This document shows, piece after piece, positions 11,433-23,249 of a stretch of 64,000 nucleotides of DNA. Every line of letters starts with the position of its first letter. The first letter of the stretch is position 1. Origin of the DNA: Gnetum montanum (taxonomy: Eukaryota > Streptophyta > Gnetopsida > Gnetales > Gnetaceae). A model generated the notes under the pieces. It saw nothing but the letters and a program-made list of their open reading frames with translations, was not told the origin of the DNA and searched no databases. The position numbers and the translations under genes are program-made. The stretch lies in NCBI GenBank assembly GCA_015680685.1, contig MNCI01034206.1, positions 73,439-137,438 of the forward strand. Direction: 5' to 3'.

Positions 11433-14036
11433 ACCTACATCAAGGTACGCCTACCGAAGGCGGTCGATCATGTCATTAAGGAGTCCCTGCACGAACATAA
11501 ACTTGTTAGGGATTTTGGCCCATGATTTCGCACGAATCAGAGGGGGTCCTGCAACATCAAAAGTAGTGTCTATTACATAACTAAACATATCAGCAATGGT
11601 CAAAATAGACTATGATGAGGCAGACATATTGCCAAATGCACCAGTGTCCGATTGCAGTCTCCCTTCTTGCTGATGCAAAACGATGGCAGTAGCCTTGGCA
11701 GAAGGCCTTGCCGAGTCTACACAAGTCCCTTCCTCATGCACTGGTGCCTTTCCTTTTAGGAGACCAACATATTTTTTATTCAAGGGAGGTTCCTCTTCAT
11801 TGGTAGGAGGATTCTCCCTAATGACAAGAGCCCCTACCTTAGTGACAGGAGCTCCTTTATTCTTGATTGGGACCCTTTCCTCCAAGACTGGGGCCTTCGT
11901 GTCTTTATTTCTCGCCCCCATATTAGGGGCCGACACTTCTTCATCACCTTCTTCTTGTTCTTCTTCTTCCTCTACTAGCAAAGAAACATGTTTGCATTTT
12001 TCTAAAACAAGTTAGCTTTAAGCAGGTGCTATGCTACGCTACACCGCCTAGCGTAGCATAGCGTAGCAAACAATAACAAAGTAAGCATTAGACAAAAGTG
12101 TCTACCAATGGGGGGTTGTGTCCTCTGCATCTTAAGCCACATTCTTTTCCCCTCTTCTTCCTCCATGTCAAGGGTTTCCTTAGCTGGGGGAGGCCTCTTC
12201 CACTACAACTCCTTGGGCATAGTCTCAGCTATGAGACGTTCCCCCTGCAACACGCTACTAGCTATAGCAAGGGGCATCTCTCCTATGTTTTCCTAGCCAT
12301 GAACATTGCATGACACCTGATTCCTAGTCATTATAGACAATGACTCCTTCATAATTTCTAGGGGATCTTGGGCTCATGTGGTTCGGAGGATCTAGCAAAT
12401 CCACAGTCTGGAAATCTGGTTGCGATTTTGCATGACCTAGGCTCCATTCTCTTGAACCACCAGAAACTCTGCGAAGTGCTTCAGACAGTATATGTAGAAG
12501 GCATAATGTATGTTAGAATGGGACTTCAATTTCTGATAGAGTCCCAAGATTTTGGCCTACAATCCTTTACATAGAAAGCTGGCCTAGTTGTATTCACCCC
12601 TACATTGACCGATCACACCCGCTCGTAGGTTCTCAGCAGAAGATAACTCCTGTAGGGCTATCTGTGTTGTAGCCAGTAGACCCGGTAGATCATGAATCCC
12701 ATCCTTATTGATGAAGAACCTGGTAAAAAACACATACTATTAGCATTTGGCCAATATGACCAACATTGCACAACACAGCAGATTAAGGCTGCGAAACTCA
12801 CCCACTAGCACAGTAGACAATTCCTTGCAGGTTCTAGAAGCACGTCGCCATATAACATGCGAGGAATAGTGTGTTGTAATGGTGGTAGCAGCTACATTCA
12901 AGCATATCCCAAATCCAAGCTAAATGCCTTAACCTTGTTGGGTGTTGGATGGATCCTTCTCCCTACTTGCTCATGATTGCCCCGTTGGTTAGAAACCTCA
13001 AAATGCCCCGACTTGCCCCAAGAAATATGGCTTCTATTATGTCGGCTGCCTCCTCCTCCTCTAGGGGTGACCAAACAATCACACTGAAGTGGTCGAGGAG
13101 GAATTGTAAGAAGTCCTGTGCCCCTTTCCTAAACCAGACCCCCCACTCTTCCATACGTATCTGGGGAGGAGGAGCATTGGCCACAAGTTTGCTCACATGA
13201 CATAGGACCCCTCTAATTTCTAAAACAATCAGGATTGGCCTTAGCCCCATCCTGCACAACATAACCAGCAAGTGTTACCATCATGTCTAAGTGCACTGCA
13301 CATGCAACATAGTGATACCTAACGATTCATACATATAGCATAGCATAACCCTATTTCTGCACATAGCGTAGCAAGAACATGAAAGCAGTAGCGTAGTAAA
13401 AATAGCCTAGCATAGCAACAAAGAAATTAACGCTAACAGGGTGATTAGCAATACACCTCAATAGAACACATGTCACATTCTCACATCACACATGGCCTGG
13501 TCCTCCCAAGGGTCCTACGTCACGCCATTTGGAGCCAAGTAACTTAAGCTATCCGAACCACCATGGTTATGATAATTGTGGCAATGACAATTTAAGCGAC
13601 CATGCATGCAACGATGGTGTAGCATTTATGCATCTACCACGGCTGAAATGGCAATAGTGGTGATGCAAAGGACAAAACAACATAATGACAAAAAAAAATA
13701 ACTAAGACTAGGATGAAAAATGAAAGTAGAGAACAAAAAAAGAAAAAAATGATAACAGAATCATGAAAATATAGAGGAAGCATAGTAGCCTACCGGGTCA
13801 ATAGTGTTTCCTTCTATGCCATGACGCGTGCTTGTGTTATGTGCCCTAGGGTTTGCTTCACCTCCTCGACCTTTGCAAGCACCAAATTCATGCATTCCTT
13901 CTTCGAAGCCATCATCTTGCTTGTAGATTTTTCCTCGTCGCTGTGCAAAAAACAACCTTGCTCGCTGGTAGCACAATCACTCTGCTCTTTGAAATCACCT
14001 TATGCTTCAAATATGGGCTCTACGCTCTTACGGTGA
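11433..14036 (-). pseudogene. Antisense gene 1 of the Tat element, FCP1/NIF-like
   Basis: Minus-strand gene with apparent introns. Exon 1 (about 14036-13797) has EEVKQTL-type helices. Exon 2 (about 13255-12799) follows the acceptor TTGTGCAG and holds a HAD-type FCP1/NLI-interacting-factor domain: LIVLEIRGVLC aligns with the LDLDETLV strand, KGAQDFLQFLLDHFSVIVWS with the RPGLxEFLxxL...VWTS region, and a WDxxEC-like motif follows. It ends at a GTGAGT donor. Exon 3 (about 12719-12108) contains FFINKDGIHDLPG. Exon 4 (12002-11433) is acidic (VEEEEEQEEGDEE), then ...NDMIDRLR, ending at a GTAAGT donor. Both catalytic Asp of DxDx are replaced (E and R), so phosphatase activity is unlikely. Some in-frame stops are present. 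Domain call is from pattern only. Confidence 0.55.
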
Positions 14037-14061
14037 GAATGGCAAGCTTACCAGGGTTTAA

Positions 14062-14075
14062 TCCCTATTTATGGC
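14062..14075 (-). promoter_or_regulatory. Possible TATA box for the antisense gene
   Basis: Read on the minus strand, GGCCATAAATAGGG lies just upstream of the first antisense coding exon, in the spacing expected for a plant TATA box. No other support. Confidence 0.4.
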
Positions 14076-14199
14076 CATAATGGTAAAAAGGGAAACTTGT
14101 TACTCTCTCTCTCCATTTAATGTGGAGTGTGCCGTACAGCGTAGAATGCCCACCACGACATCGTAGCACTGTTAGCATTAAAATATTTTCATTCTTCAA

Positions 14200-14420
14200 G
14201 CTAATGGCTTGCTTTCCCGAAAAATGAAAAAACTACATTTTCAATTATCGCGGTCCAGAAAGACATTAAAATAGCAATCGTGGCATAGTTGCGCTTTTAC
14301 AAGTCTGAAAATACCTCAAACTAGCAAACCCAGCGCAGTTGCAACTTTCGTGGTCTGAAAAGACCTTAAACTAGCATATTACGATATGTTATACATTTGC
14401 ATTCCGCAATGACGCTAAAC
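14200..14420 (+). repeat. Repeat cluster 2, TCTGAAAAGACCTTAAACTAGCA-like units
   Basis: Several degenerate units (GTCCAGAAAGACATTAAAATAGCA, GTCTGAAAATACCTCAAACTAGCA, GTCTGAAAAGACCTTAAACTAGCA) spaced 60-80 bp apart, just before the pol module. Same core as clusters 1 and 3. Confidence 0.65.
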
Positions 14421-14689
14421 TAGTAACATCACATTTTCACGTCAACAGTTTTGCATTTCCTATTTTAGCAGCTCTGCATCTCCATGCTATAATGGTCTAC
14501 CATGACTTTAAACTGGAAAAATTTTAATCTCTACATCATACATCTTGCCATTGCTTTGCAAGTTTTCGCTATACATGATTGCTACCAATAAGTGTCTCTT
14601 AACCAAGCTTTTGTCTCATTTTGATAGGTTAAGCGAAAAATGGAAATCCATCGTAATCTCTCCACATCTTTAGCCCTAGCAGGTCCACA

Positions 14690-16269
14690 TGGCTATCTCA
14701 CAAGACAATTGAACCCAGATCTGATCGACTGGGGGTCAACCACAACTTGCACCATAGCATCTTTAGAAGCATCCCCAGAGTAGCCCGAGCATCTAGTCTG
14801 AACCCTAGATTTGGAGGCTGGGGATGTAACTAAGAAACTTCTCATCAAGATGCCTATGACCATGCCCAAGAGGGAGGTAAAAATGCTAAAGCTTAGCTCC
14901 CTCCTAGATGCACAGATGCATGAAAACGTAGCCAAAATTCTACAAGACAACATCAAAGTCTTCGCATGGTCCTATAGTGACATGCCAAGTTTAGGCCCGT
15001 GGCTAATACAACACAACATCGTCTTGGACCTGCGCCTGAAGGTAGTCAAGTAGAAGGCTCGTAAAGTCAAACCAAAAATCGCACTAGCCATAAGGGACAA
15101 AATCACCAAGCTATACCAAGCTGGTTTCATCCATGCAGTTGATTATTCGGAATGGGTGTCCAACATCGTCGTGGTTTCTAAGAAAACAAGAGGAATACGA
15201 ATCTGCATAGACTTCCAGGATCTAAACAAGGTGACGATAAAAGACAACTTCCAATTTCCAAGCATCGATCAACTCATCGACACTACAGCTAGTCATGCTC
15301 TGCTATCCTTCATGGATGGCTTCCTTGGTTACAACCAAATTTGCATCAACCCAGAGCATCAGCTAACAACAACCTTCATGACCCCATGGGGGACCTTCTA
15401 TTACACCATGATGCCTTTTGGGCTCAAGAACGTTGGAGCAACCTACGAATGAGCCATGACTTACATATTCAGTGATTACATCCTAGAAACACTAAATGAC
15501 TAAGTGGATGATATAGCAATCAAGTTCAAAGAGGCATCTGATCATCCACGTGATCTAGGGGTAGTCCTTAAGTATTTTCAAATGCACGACTTATTCCTTA
15601 ATCCTAAGAAGTGTGTCTTTGGGGTAAAAATTGGACGCATGTTAGGATTCATGGTATCGGAGGTCGAAATAAGGGTGGACCCTGACAAAGTCAAGCCCAT
15701 CGTCAACCTGGCACCTCCTACAAACCTCAAAGAGCTACATGGGTTGCAAGGTAGGGTACAGTTCATCCGAAGGTTTATAGCAAAGTTGACTAACAAGTTA
15801 CACCCCATGCAACATCTTCTAAAGAAAGGGTTGACTTCGAGTGGACAACCCAGTGTCAACAAGCCTTCAATTACTTGAAAGAAGACATCTTGCACCTTCT
15901 AACTGTGCATCCGCCACAAAGGGATAAGCCTTTCTTCATCTACCTTGCCACCTCTGACACATCTATGGCAACATTGCTATGTCAAAAATGAAACGACAGA
16001 TCTGAGATACCAGTGTATTATCTTAGTCATGTACTAATAGCGCATGAGGCAAAATACAACGAAGTGGAAAGGAATTGCCTTGCCTTAGTGTTTGCATTAA
16101 AAAAGTGGAGGCACTACCTATTTTGTAGTACAATTAACATCATTTGCAAAAGCAACATACTTTGGGCTATCATTAGCAACTTGTATAAAAGCAATAAGAT
16201 AGCACGATGGAAAGCAATAACCATGGAGTTCAACTTACACGATGTAAGCCAATTGTTGACTAAGGGTTA
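14690..16269 (+). pseudogene. pol: Tat reverse transcriptase and RNase H, degraded
   Basis: Would copy element RNA into DNA. Motifs in order: SEWVSNIVVVSKK (15147), RICIDFQDLNKVT (15198), SFMDGFLGYNQI (15307), MMPFGLKNVGATYE (15409). The active-site box reads stop-VDDIAIK at 15502, so the Tyr of YVDD is a TAA codon. The connection and RNase H region follows: LGFMVSE (15645), SDTSMATLL (15955), and SHVLIAHEAKYNEVERNCLALVFALKKWRHYL (from about 16022; RNase H C-terminal half). Stops at 15051, 15450, 15501 and 15988 and a frame change near 15830 kill it. It starts with no protease in frame, consistent with the protease-RT gap typical of intron-containing Ogre-like elements. Confidence 0.85.
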
Positions 16270-16863
16270 AGCCATAGCAACGTAACTTATGGCCTCACCC
16301 GTCGATGACCACGCAACCATAGATCCTGAATTCCTAGATGAGCATGTTGACGTTATCAACATTGTTCCATCACACCTAGATGCTACTCTACACTTCGACG
16401 ATGCTTCAATCGCATGATGAGGTAGCACAATTACCGTCATTATGTTTCCCTCTAGGGAAATGCACCCGTTTGGTTATTATTTTGTGTTCCCTTGCACCAA
16501 AAATGTGGCAGAGTATGAGGGGATACTCAGAGGCTTCTCTGTTGTCCAAACACTACACGTACAACACTTAGTAATCTGTGGTGATTCGTAATTAGTTGTG
16601 AATCAAATCACTGGGGTCTACGCCTACAAAGCTATGCACCTGCAACCCTATTGTGACCTAGCAAAAAGCCTACTTAAGCAATTTGCAACCATAGATGTGA
16701 AACACATGCCACACAATGAGAACACCATGGCAGATGCATTAGCAACCCTTTCATTAAACATTCCACCACACTCGTTCGTAAGACTACCGACTATGATTGA
16801 CGAATGTATTGAGCCTATCACTCAGGTGGGACACATGCCCTCTATCAATGCTGTGGATACCTA
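16270..16863 (+). pseudogene. Second (archaeal-type) RNase H of Tat clade
   Basis: Additional RNase H acquired by the Tat lineage. The four carboxylates are recognisable: LHFDDASIA (D, about 16390), AEYEGILRG (E, about 16510), VICGDS followed by a stop where Gln is usual (D, about 16575), and NTMADALATL (D, about 16722). Stops at 16266, 16417 and 16588 and a terminal stop at 16861 break it. Its presence is the main reason for assigning the element to Tat. Confidence 0.8.
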
Positions 16864-18109
16864 GGAGTCATACATCAACATTAAAGCCTACCTGCAACAT
16901 GGAAAACCCCCAAGTGGATTGACATCTACTAAAAGAGATGCAATCCTCAAGTGTGCCTAGCAATATATGCTCATGGGGAATGATGCCCTGTGTCAACGTT
17001 CTTATGATAGGATATTGCTAGCATGCGTGGGTGGGGTGCAGGTGTAGAAGGTAGTTAATGAAGTGCATGAGGGGTTGTGTGGTGGACACATAGAACCCAG
17101 GGCTATGGCTGAAAAAATAAGATGCCTAAGGGACTATTGGCCCCACATGGAGCATGACTACCTATCGAAAGTCAAGATTTGTAACATGTGCCAGAGATAT
17201 GCAAATCTCATACACATCTCACCTACGGACTTACATCCAATGCAAATCACATGGCCTTTCCAATGATGGGAACTAGACCTCATAGGACCTATCATGCCTA
17301 AGTCCTCCGTAGGGCATAGCTTCATTATCACCGCCACTGAGTATTTTACTACGTGGGTGGAAGCTATTCCCCTGAGGAAAATGACATTTCATCAAATCTA
17401 CCATTTCATCCTGGATAACATCATGATAAGGTTTGGGATTTCGATGACTATTGTAACCAAAAATGGGCCACAATTTAGTAGTATGGAAACCCGAACCTTC
17501 TGTAGCAACCTAGGCATCAAGCAATCCTTCTCCTCCTCCTACTACCCGCAGGTAAATGGATAGGCAGAGGCTACAAATAAGTCCATAATCAACTTGCTAA
17601 AGTGAATGCTTGGCAGCAGCAAGAGGTAGTGGCATGAGCAAATCCTCTACGTCCTATGGGCCTACAGAACGACATGTAGAACCGTGACAAGTAAGACTCG
17701 TTATAGCCTTGTTTACTGACCTGAATTTGGGTTGCCTCTTGAGTTGTAGGTACCATCACTCCGGATGATGCTCTCAGATGTCGTGAGTGAAGCCCAAAAC
17801 AACAAGGCATGGATCATCGACCTTGACTCAGTAGAGGAGGAGCATGCACAGACGTTAAGCCGCATAGAGCACTACCAGAGCAAGCAATAGCAAAAACACC
17901 ATGCAGACCTGCATCGATAGCCAGTATAGAAGGGATACCTCATCCTCAAGGCTATCTGTGAGCATGTGAGCAAATTCTCAGCCAACTAGGAAGGCCCTTA
18001 CGTGGTCACTAAAGCCTTTGGGAATGGAGCCTTCAAGCTGGCGGATATGGATGGCAACGAGTTCGCCAACCCGATGAATCACTCATACCTCAAGCCATAC
18101 TACATCTAA
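16864..18109 (+). pseudogene. int: Tat integrase, degraded
   Basis: Would insert the cDNA. The HHCC zinc module is visible (HEGLCGGH at 17066, CNMCQRY at 17190). In the core, the first catalytic Asp is present (WELDLIGP, 17266). The second is lost: relatives have TDNGxQF, here TKNGPQF (17455). The Glu is present (AEATNKS, 17564). The C-terminal region reads WEGPYVV...GAFKLADMDG (17985-18050) and ends at TAA 18107-18109. There are more than eight stops. No chromodomain is visible, as expected for Tat. Confidence 0.85.
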
Positions 18110-18110
18110 A

Positions 18111-18520
18111 GCATGGCAGCATCAAGCAGCATCCACTACAATGTTAAACTAGCAACAACGAGCAACGTCCTCTATGACGTTAAACTGGTAACCACACCAA
18201 GCAACGTCCACTATGACGTTAAATTGGCGACAACAACGAGCAATGTCCGCTATGACGTTAAACTGGCGACAACAACAAGAAACATCCGCTACGACGTTAA
18301 ACTGGTGACAACAGCAAGAAACATTCGCTATGATGTTAAAATAGCAAAAACCATCTGCTATGATGTAAAACTAGCACAGATAGTCCACTATGACTATAAA
18401 CTAGCACGACACGTCCGCTATGATGTTAAACTGGAATGTACGGTCTGCTGGGACCTTAAACTAGCACAATGGTCTGTTGGAATTCTAAACCAGCACACGG
18501 TCTACCAAGACCTTAAACTA
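18111..18520 (+). repeat. Repeat cluster 3, CGCTATGACGTTAAACTAGCAA units
   Basis: About a dozen units, 30-36 bp long, in the form YRTCCRCTATGAYGTTAAACTRGCRACAAC, starting right after the integrase stop. The open frame through them (repeating VHYDVKLATT) is a product of the repeat, not a recognised protein. Units decay towards the 3' end. Confidence 0.85.
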
Positions 18521-19556
18521 GGTTCACGTCACATCCCTAGCATGCATCTACACCCAAGTACACATCAAACGAGCATGCAAAGTGTCGATGTGGGGCTGGA
18601 ACATTGCAGCTCCAGAATGTAGTTCACAATGCAATGGGAACACGATTTGGAACACACGTGACACCACCACCCTTGGCATCATGCTAACTCTTTAGAGATG
18701 TTGTATGGAATCACACTGGTCCTCCAGACCTATTGTCACCATGGCCCACCACCCTGATGGTAGTTCCTTGGCCGGTTCCCGCAGCTGGAGTTCCAATAGT
18801 ATTATGGCCCAGCCACAATATTCTTACTCTCTAGCTCCCTGCTAATGCCTAGGCTCACATGACATTTAGCTGAACTGAGAATGCATGCCTTTGGTAGGGA
18901 TTCTAGAGCATCTGCACTCACAGAAACTCGTAGTGCCTTCGAGGCCAATTCCTCCACGCCGGTGCTACCAAGGCCACAACTAGTCTTCCTACTTTGGACA
19001 CCGTGCACTAGCACGGATGTCCAAGAGCTTCAACAATGTCTACAGCAAGCAAGATATTTTTCCCTCGCTTTGCATCATGGCTATTTCGCTCTCTTTCATG
19101 CTTACAGGGTGCCGCTGAGAGAACATCTAGCCATAGCAGCAAACGCTATGGCATCGCGAAGTGAGTGCCTCGACTAGCTCGACTACTTCAAAGTGCAAAT
19201 CCCATGACGAGAGGAACATAGCTCGCTACATGGGAAGCATTTGTAGGTAGGTTAAAACCCTTTGCATATGGAACAAAACTCATCCTGAGAAGGAAACACC
19301 AATCCTACAGGAAGTTGAGGGTCAGCGAGAGTAAAGTTGAAAAAGCAAACAAGTCCCTCATGAGCACTTCGATGAGGGACTTTGCTAAACATCATCTTTG
19401 CCCTTTGTCTGAACCTCTGCAAAAATGAATGCAACACTCTCAAGCGTAGCCAAGCAATGTCTCGACAATCACCGAGTGGCAGCCTCAGCGTCATGTCTTC
19501 CGAGGTGTTTTATTTTCTTTGTCAACATCTCTTGAGCTCATCCTCTAGACGTCGAC
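18521..19556 (+). other. Tat 3' untranslated region
   Basis: Between repeat cluster 3 and the polypurine tract. A 98-codon plus-strand ORF (18881-19177) overlaps a minus-strand ORF of similar length; neither shows a known motif. Confidence 0.5.
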
Positions 19557-19569
19557 AAAGAGGGATCAA
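19557..19569 (+). promoter_or_regulatory. Polypurine tract of the Tat element
   Basis: AAAGAGGGATCAA directly before the TG of the 3' LTR, the position and composition expected for plus-strand priming. Confidence 0.65.
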
Positions 19570-20838
19570 TGAAACACCCCAAAATTGAAAGACATTCTTG
19601 CTTCACCAGGCCTTTGCAATTTGGGCAGCGTCATGACAGTTCTTCAGGAGATGGATGCTCTGATTTTTAGACTATCTGCTTCAGCAAGTTTTCTAAGTCA
19701 AGGAGTCTTGCTATGCTACACTACACCATGTAGTGTAGAAAACTTCAAAATATGTTTGCAGAAGCACAAAGCTGGATGACCCATCCCCTCATCCGACTTC
19801 AAGCCCTTTAGCAATGTCTACTTCCATCAGAAAGAGGAAAACTTGGCAAAATCAAGCTATGTTTGCTGCTACACTACACTAAGCTACATGGCGCAGCGAG
19901 GCATAGAAACTATGTGAAAGTGACAGAAGGCAACTCGAAGGGCAGGATCAGCAAGTTTGCAAGTTTTCGTAGTGCAAAAGGCAAAGTTTGTAGATCGACG
20001 ATGTTTTTACAACTAAGGCCAGTTGCTATGCTATGATCCACTACGTAATGTAGCATAGCGTAGAAAATATGCGATAAATAGCCAGTAGACTTCAAAGGTC
20101 TTCAACACATGCAGCAGAACACAACGCAATTTCTTGCTTCATCCAGCGGCTATGCTATGATGCGCTGCATAGCGTAGCACAACATAATAAGATGTTATGC
20201 CATGCCAAACATGCTACGCTACAAGGCATAGCGAAACGTGGCAAGAAATTACACGACATCAATGCACTTCACCTAATTGCACCGTTGCTCTGACAACGTA
20301 ATTATGGCATGGCAAGCTCATAATTATGGCATGGCAGGATTGCCCAATGGTCATACAGGCATGTGCAGCATAGACAGGTCAGTATAAGCCCAGGGCAGGT
20401 GGCGTTCAAATCGCATCTTTCGCGCACCCTTGGTCCTATAAATACCCTAATGAATGATGCTTAAACCCTCTCTAGCACTTGGGAACTTTAGCATTCTTGC
20501 TCTCTCTCTCTCTTCGGCTCCTACTCTCTGGCTTTTTTTGCTTTTGGGCAGCTTTTCGGTCCCTATTCTGTTTTCTTGGCAATCTAGTCAGCTAATAGTC
20601 TAGTTGGCTGACAAGCAAAAATGTTGGCACTGTAACTTCAAGAATTGTAAGCTTTCTGTTTAACATTGTAAATAGTTAGCTCTTTTAGTTGGCATTTTTT
20701 TCTGTTCTTTTCTACCACCTTGGTAGCACGTCGCATTGTTAACGTTGGAGTCTATGTTCAAACTCACAGCCCTCTTGCTCTACACGTCTTGTTTACTCTT
20801 GGGATCTCTACATATCTTGTTTACTCTCGGGATCTACA
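19570..20838 (+). repeat. Tat element 3' LTR, truncated
   Basis: Matches 2271 to about 3550 of the 5' LTR, including the TATA box (CCTATAAATACCC near 20436) and CT tract. The last ~350 bp are missing. At the break the phrase CTTGTTTACTCTYGGGATCT is duplicated (about 20788-20834). Beyond this the sequence is AT-rich and unrelated. Confidence 0.8.
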
Positions 20839-23233
20839 CGTTTTATTTAACATAGAAACCAAGTAGAAAAGGGAGCATTTAAATTGTTATTCACATTTTA
20901 AAGAATCTTTTTGCATAGAAATTAAAGAGAAAAAAATGATCATTTCAAATGTTTTTTTTCCTCCTCAAGTCTTACAAACTACTTCATGTTTGAATTTTTT
21001 CCTATCAAGAATTTCTCATAGTTTGTGAAATCCACAATTAATTGTAGAATCTATAATTAATCAAAATTCAAAATAGTTTAATATGTTATTTTTTGATAAT
21101 TCTTAACCATTGCACTAAATTCTATTTTTGAATTTCCACTAAAATTAAACTTTATCATTGAAAAAATAATGAAAGAGTAAAAACCAAACTTCTACTATAT
21201 CTATTTATTTCCTAATTTTGCTTATTCCTATCCTATTTTTATTATAGTTAGTTGGGATGTACCTAATCAAATTTATAAAACTTCTATCCTATTTTCATAT
21301 CGAATCTAACTTTTCAATATATGGATGTGCTAACCACTTACTTCTTTTGTTATTGCCATAAATATTCTTTATTTATTGATTCGTACATCAAATTATTTTC
21401 CCTCAAATATTGATCAAGCTAGCCTGAATTTTTCCCCAAATCCATATCTTATAAATTACCATGTATTTTAAAGATTTTCCAAGTGATTTTTTTTTCATTA
21501 GTGCATTAACCTTTTTTTTAATGCCCTAACTTTAATTTGGGTTAATGTCTCAACTATTTCTTCATTGTTATGTCAACCTCTTTGTACTAGTTTGAATTAT
21601 CTCTTACCCATGTGGCACAACCTAACATGTGTTTAAATTTTATTTTTCATTAATATTTTTTCCATTAGGGAATTCTTTCATGCTGTATAGTGCAAATTCA
21701 TGTATGATATCTACAACTCTATGATTTTGTGTATAGCATATTCACTTACAATTTTTGCAATTTTGTTTAGCTTGAAGATTTAATTTTTATTTTGAATGAG
21801 AGGTAAATTACCAACCCCCTCCAAGAGAGTCCTCTTTAGGCATAGAAAAATAATTTAATAATTCTATTATCTTAACGATAAGGACTAATTACTAGTCAAT
21901 AAAGCCAATTATTAGCCAATTGGACTTTGTCAACATAAAGAAATAGTTATTGTAATGATCTTGACTAAGGGATAACTTTTTCATGGAATTATTATTTTGG
22001 ATAATTTACATTGGTTTTGATTTTCTATTCAATATGAGAGTCATTTTTAAGTGAAATAATTTCATATTTTATTAATAAAAAATATAAAAGATTCTCTTGG
22101 CTAAATAATAGATATATATTATAAATATAGTGCTAGACTAGTTAGATATATAAATGATTTCTTGTTAGATTGCAATCATCATTTCTATATTTTGATATAT
22201 ATATAATTTTATTTTGATGTTTCTTATTTTTGTGTAATCTGCATATTCTTATCATGTCACATATCTATTTGCCACTTATCACCTATGATTTTCACTATTT
22301 TCTTACAGTTGAAGATCTATTTTCATTAGGTATGATTATATTTCCCTATGATTTTTTTTTAATTATGAGAATCTCCAAATTTCATTTTGGGGTTTTGGAA
22401 GTTTTTCATAACATTGAGATTTCTTGTTATATGAGCTATAACTTTCTCAAGCACAAAGCAACAACCAAAAACTCCAACTAACAAAACAGTAGAAATTACA
22501 AGCCAAGAAAATATTGCAAATTACATCAAGGGACTTAATCAAATACATATTCATAATAATTATTGAATTTACATAGGAAATGATCTTCATCAAGTTTTAC
22601 TTACTAATGAATTTTTATACTTAATTAATGATTTTATAATAAAGCAACATATTTAGAATGCATACTTGATATCTAACTTGAGAGCTGTAACAACACATTA
22701 TAGGTTTGCTTCAAGAATGACACTTACAAGCTCAATAAATATCTTTCAAAAATGAAAAGAAAATAAATGCTAACTAGGTAAATATGAATTTTAATTTTTA
22801 TCCTCCTAAAATAGGTACGATATCTTACTTTATTAATCTTAGGATATATATTAACATACAACTATATTTTATAGATCATATAACTAATAAACCTACAAAG
22901 TCTACAAGGTAATCCCTACAATCATAATTTGAAGGTGATCCAAATAAAAACTGCATCATATTTGCAACTATGACAGAAACATAATATAAATATGCTAAAA
23001 ATATACATTAACTAAATCCTTTTTACAAACCTTCCTATAACTATCTTATTAATTTACTTATATCTGATTTTAATGTTAATGTTATATATGTTGCACTCTT
23101 GAATATTAAGTCTTTTTGAAATTTCCTTATTTCAAAACATAACATTTGCACTAAACAATTTATTTATAATAACATGAGCTATTTACAAAATTATCTATTA
23201 CTAGATTATTACAATTTATTGATTTTACAATGA
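20839..23233. other. AT-rich intergenic DNA
   Basis: About 2.4 kb, strongly AT-rich, with no convincing ORF, LTR or repeat. The 83-codon ORF at 22230 has no motif. It probably includes pre-insertion host sequence. Confidence 0.55.
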
Positions 23234-23249
23234 ATACCATTAATAGTGG

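Larger units (their letters stand above)
2271..20838 (+). mobile_element. Tat-lineage Ty3/gypsy element with antisense genes
   Basis: Order: LTR (2271-3908), primer site, gag, protease, antisense genes (8786-14040), reverse transcriptase/RNase H, a second archaeal-type RNase H, integrase, polypurine tract and truncated LTR (19570-20838). A second RNase H domain between the pol RNase H and the integrase is the hallmark of the Tat clade (Tat, Ogre, Grande, Retand). Without the nested solo LTR (9906-11409) the element is about 17 kb, within the range of large Tat elements. Every sense frame has several stops, and the catalytic positions noted in the domain entries are lost, so it is dead. The 3' LTR is cut short, so no target duplication can be paired with the left flank GTGTA. 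Confidence 0.85.

Noticed and set aside
18111-18520. Regularly spaced repeats reminiscent of a CRISPR array
   Set aside because: Units are degenerate, spacers are as repetitive as the repeats, and the setting is a plant retrotransposon.
18113-18622. 169-codon ORF after integrase
   Set aside because: Its repetitive VHYDVKLATT sequence follows from the tandem repeat; no domain and no conserved start.
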